Positions 5,769-5,981 of a stretch of DNA of 5,981 bases are shown piece after piece. Position 1 is the first letter of the stretch. Each line of letters begins with the position of its first letter. The stretch spans positions 1-5,981 of the forward strand of contig JARIAA010000052.1 in NCBI GenBank assembly GCA_029264635.1, given 5' to 3'. The notes under the pieces were generated by a model. The model was not told where the DNA came from and made no database searches. It saw only the letters and a program-made list of their open reading frames with translations. The translations under genes and the position numbers were made by a program. The stretch is from Psychrobacter sp. Its GTDB lineage: Bacteria; Pseudomonadota; Gammaproteobacteria; Pseudomonadales; Moraxellaceae.

Positions 5769-5981
5769 ACTATGATAACGGGTTTAATTACAGGGCTATA
5801 TTGACTTTCAGTTAACTTTATTCATAACGCTTAATAACTTGGCTTTTACCACTGAGTTTTCAGAGCTAGATTTTGCAGCTGCTTTTCTAAAATAGCTTCG
5901 ACAGGGTAGTATGCGATAGTAAGCTGACTGGTTAAGTGAAAGATGGTTTCCTATTAATAAGGTGTGTCTGTACCTTTATCA
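5748..5981. other. Region upstream of clpP, no supportable gene
   Basis: 234 bases to the window edge. It presumably carries the clpP promoter (minus strand), but I see no clear sigma-70 or sigma-32 pair; the best heat-shock-like candidate has too short a spacer. On the minus strand, one frame from the right edge (5980-5957) ends in two consecutive stop codons TAA TAG (5956-5951), which could be the 3' end of the gene before clpP (trigger factor, tig, in many proteobacteria), but only eight codons are visible and they cannot be assigned. Confidence 0.5.

Noticed and set aside
5779..5812. Heat-shock (sigma-32) promoter for clpP around CTGAAA and CCCTGTAA on the minus strand
   Set aside because: The spacer is about 10 bp, shorter than expected, and the -10 element matches only partly.
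5846..5950. Minus-strand open stretch of 34 codons upstream of clpP with protein-like composition (contains AYYPVEAILEKQLQ)
   Set aside because: It has no ATG, GTG or TTG start, no ribosome binding site, and is bounded by stops on both sides. Too short to claim as a gene or pseudogene.
5811..5975. Second minus-strand frame open from near the right edge to a TGA, ending in SVMNKVN, superficially like a trigger factor C-terminus
   Set aside because: Upstream residues do not resemble trigger factor and the frame begins right after stops; similarity at the end is most likely chance.

Overview
The window looks like a piece of a gammaproteobacterial chromosome, most likely from Moraxellaceae and probably Psychrobacter. 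This is inferred from the proteobacterial-type ClpX and ClpP sequences, the moderate base composition, and the style of the SPOR and SDR proteins; no 16S or other marker gene is present. It reads as ordinary chromosomal DNA. I see no mobile element, tRNA, rRNA, CRISPR array or phage gene.

Layout from left to right: (1) 43-888 (+), a single-pass membrane protein with a low-complexity linker and a C-terminal SPOR domain, FtsN-like in architecture, followed by a strong intrinsic terminator at 901-934. (2) 990/993-2087 (+), a polytopic membrane protein of the PfoR / PTS_EIIC_2 family with no PTS partners nearby. (3) 2142-3206 (-), a classical short-chain dehydrogenase/reductase convergent with gene 2; both share a bidirectional terminator at 2126-2165, and the SDR stop codon lies in the terminator loop. 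(4) 3207-3536, an intergenic gap that holds the clpX terminator. (5) 3537-4811 (-), clpX. (6) 5013-5696 (-), clpP. (7) 5748-5981, the upstream region of clpP, with no gene I can support.

Functionally, clpP and clpX encode the two parts of the ClpXP ATP-dependent protease: ClpX unfolds substrates and threads them into the ClpP chamber. They run in the order clpP to clpX but are separated by about 200 bp, so clpX may have its own promoter. The SPOR protein probably binds septal peptidoglycan. The EIIC-like protein and the SDR are accessory metabolic or transport genes of unknown substrate, and nothing in the sequence links them to the Clp genes.

I did not find a convincing undescribed system. 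The points most worth checking are the orphan EIIC-like membrane protein, the long ClpP N-terminus with an unusual active-site flank, the conserved-looking aromatic/LP segment in the SPOR protein, and a stop codon embedded in a terminator hairpin.
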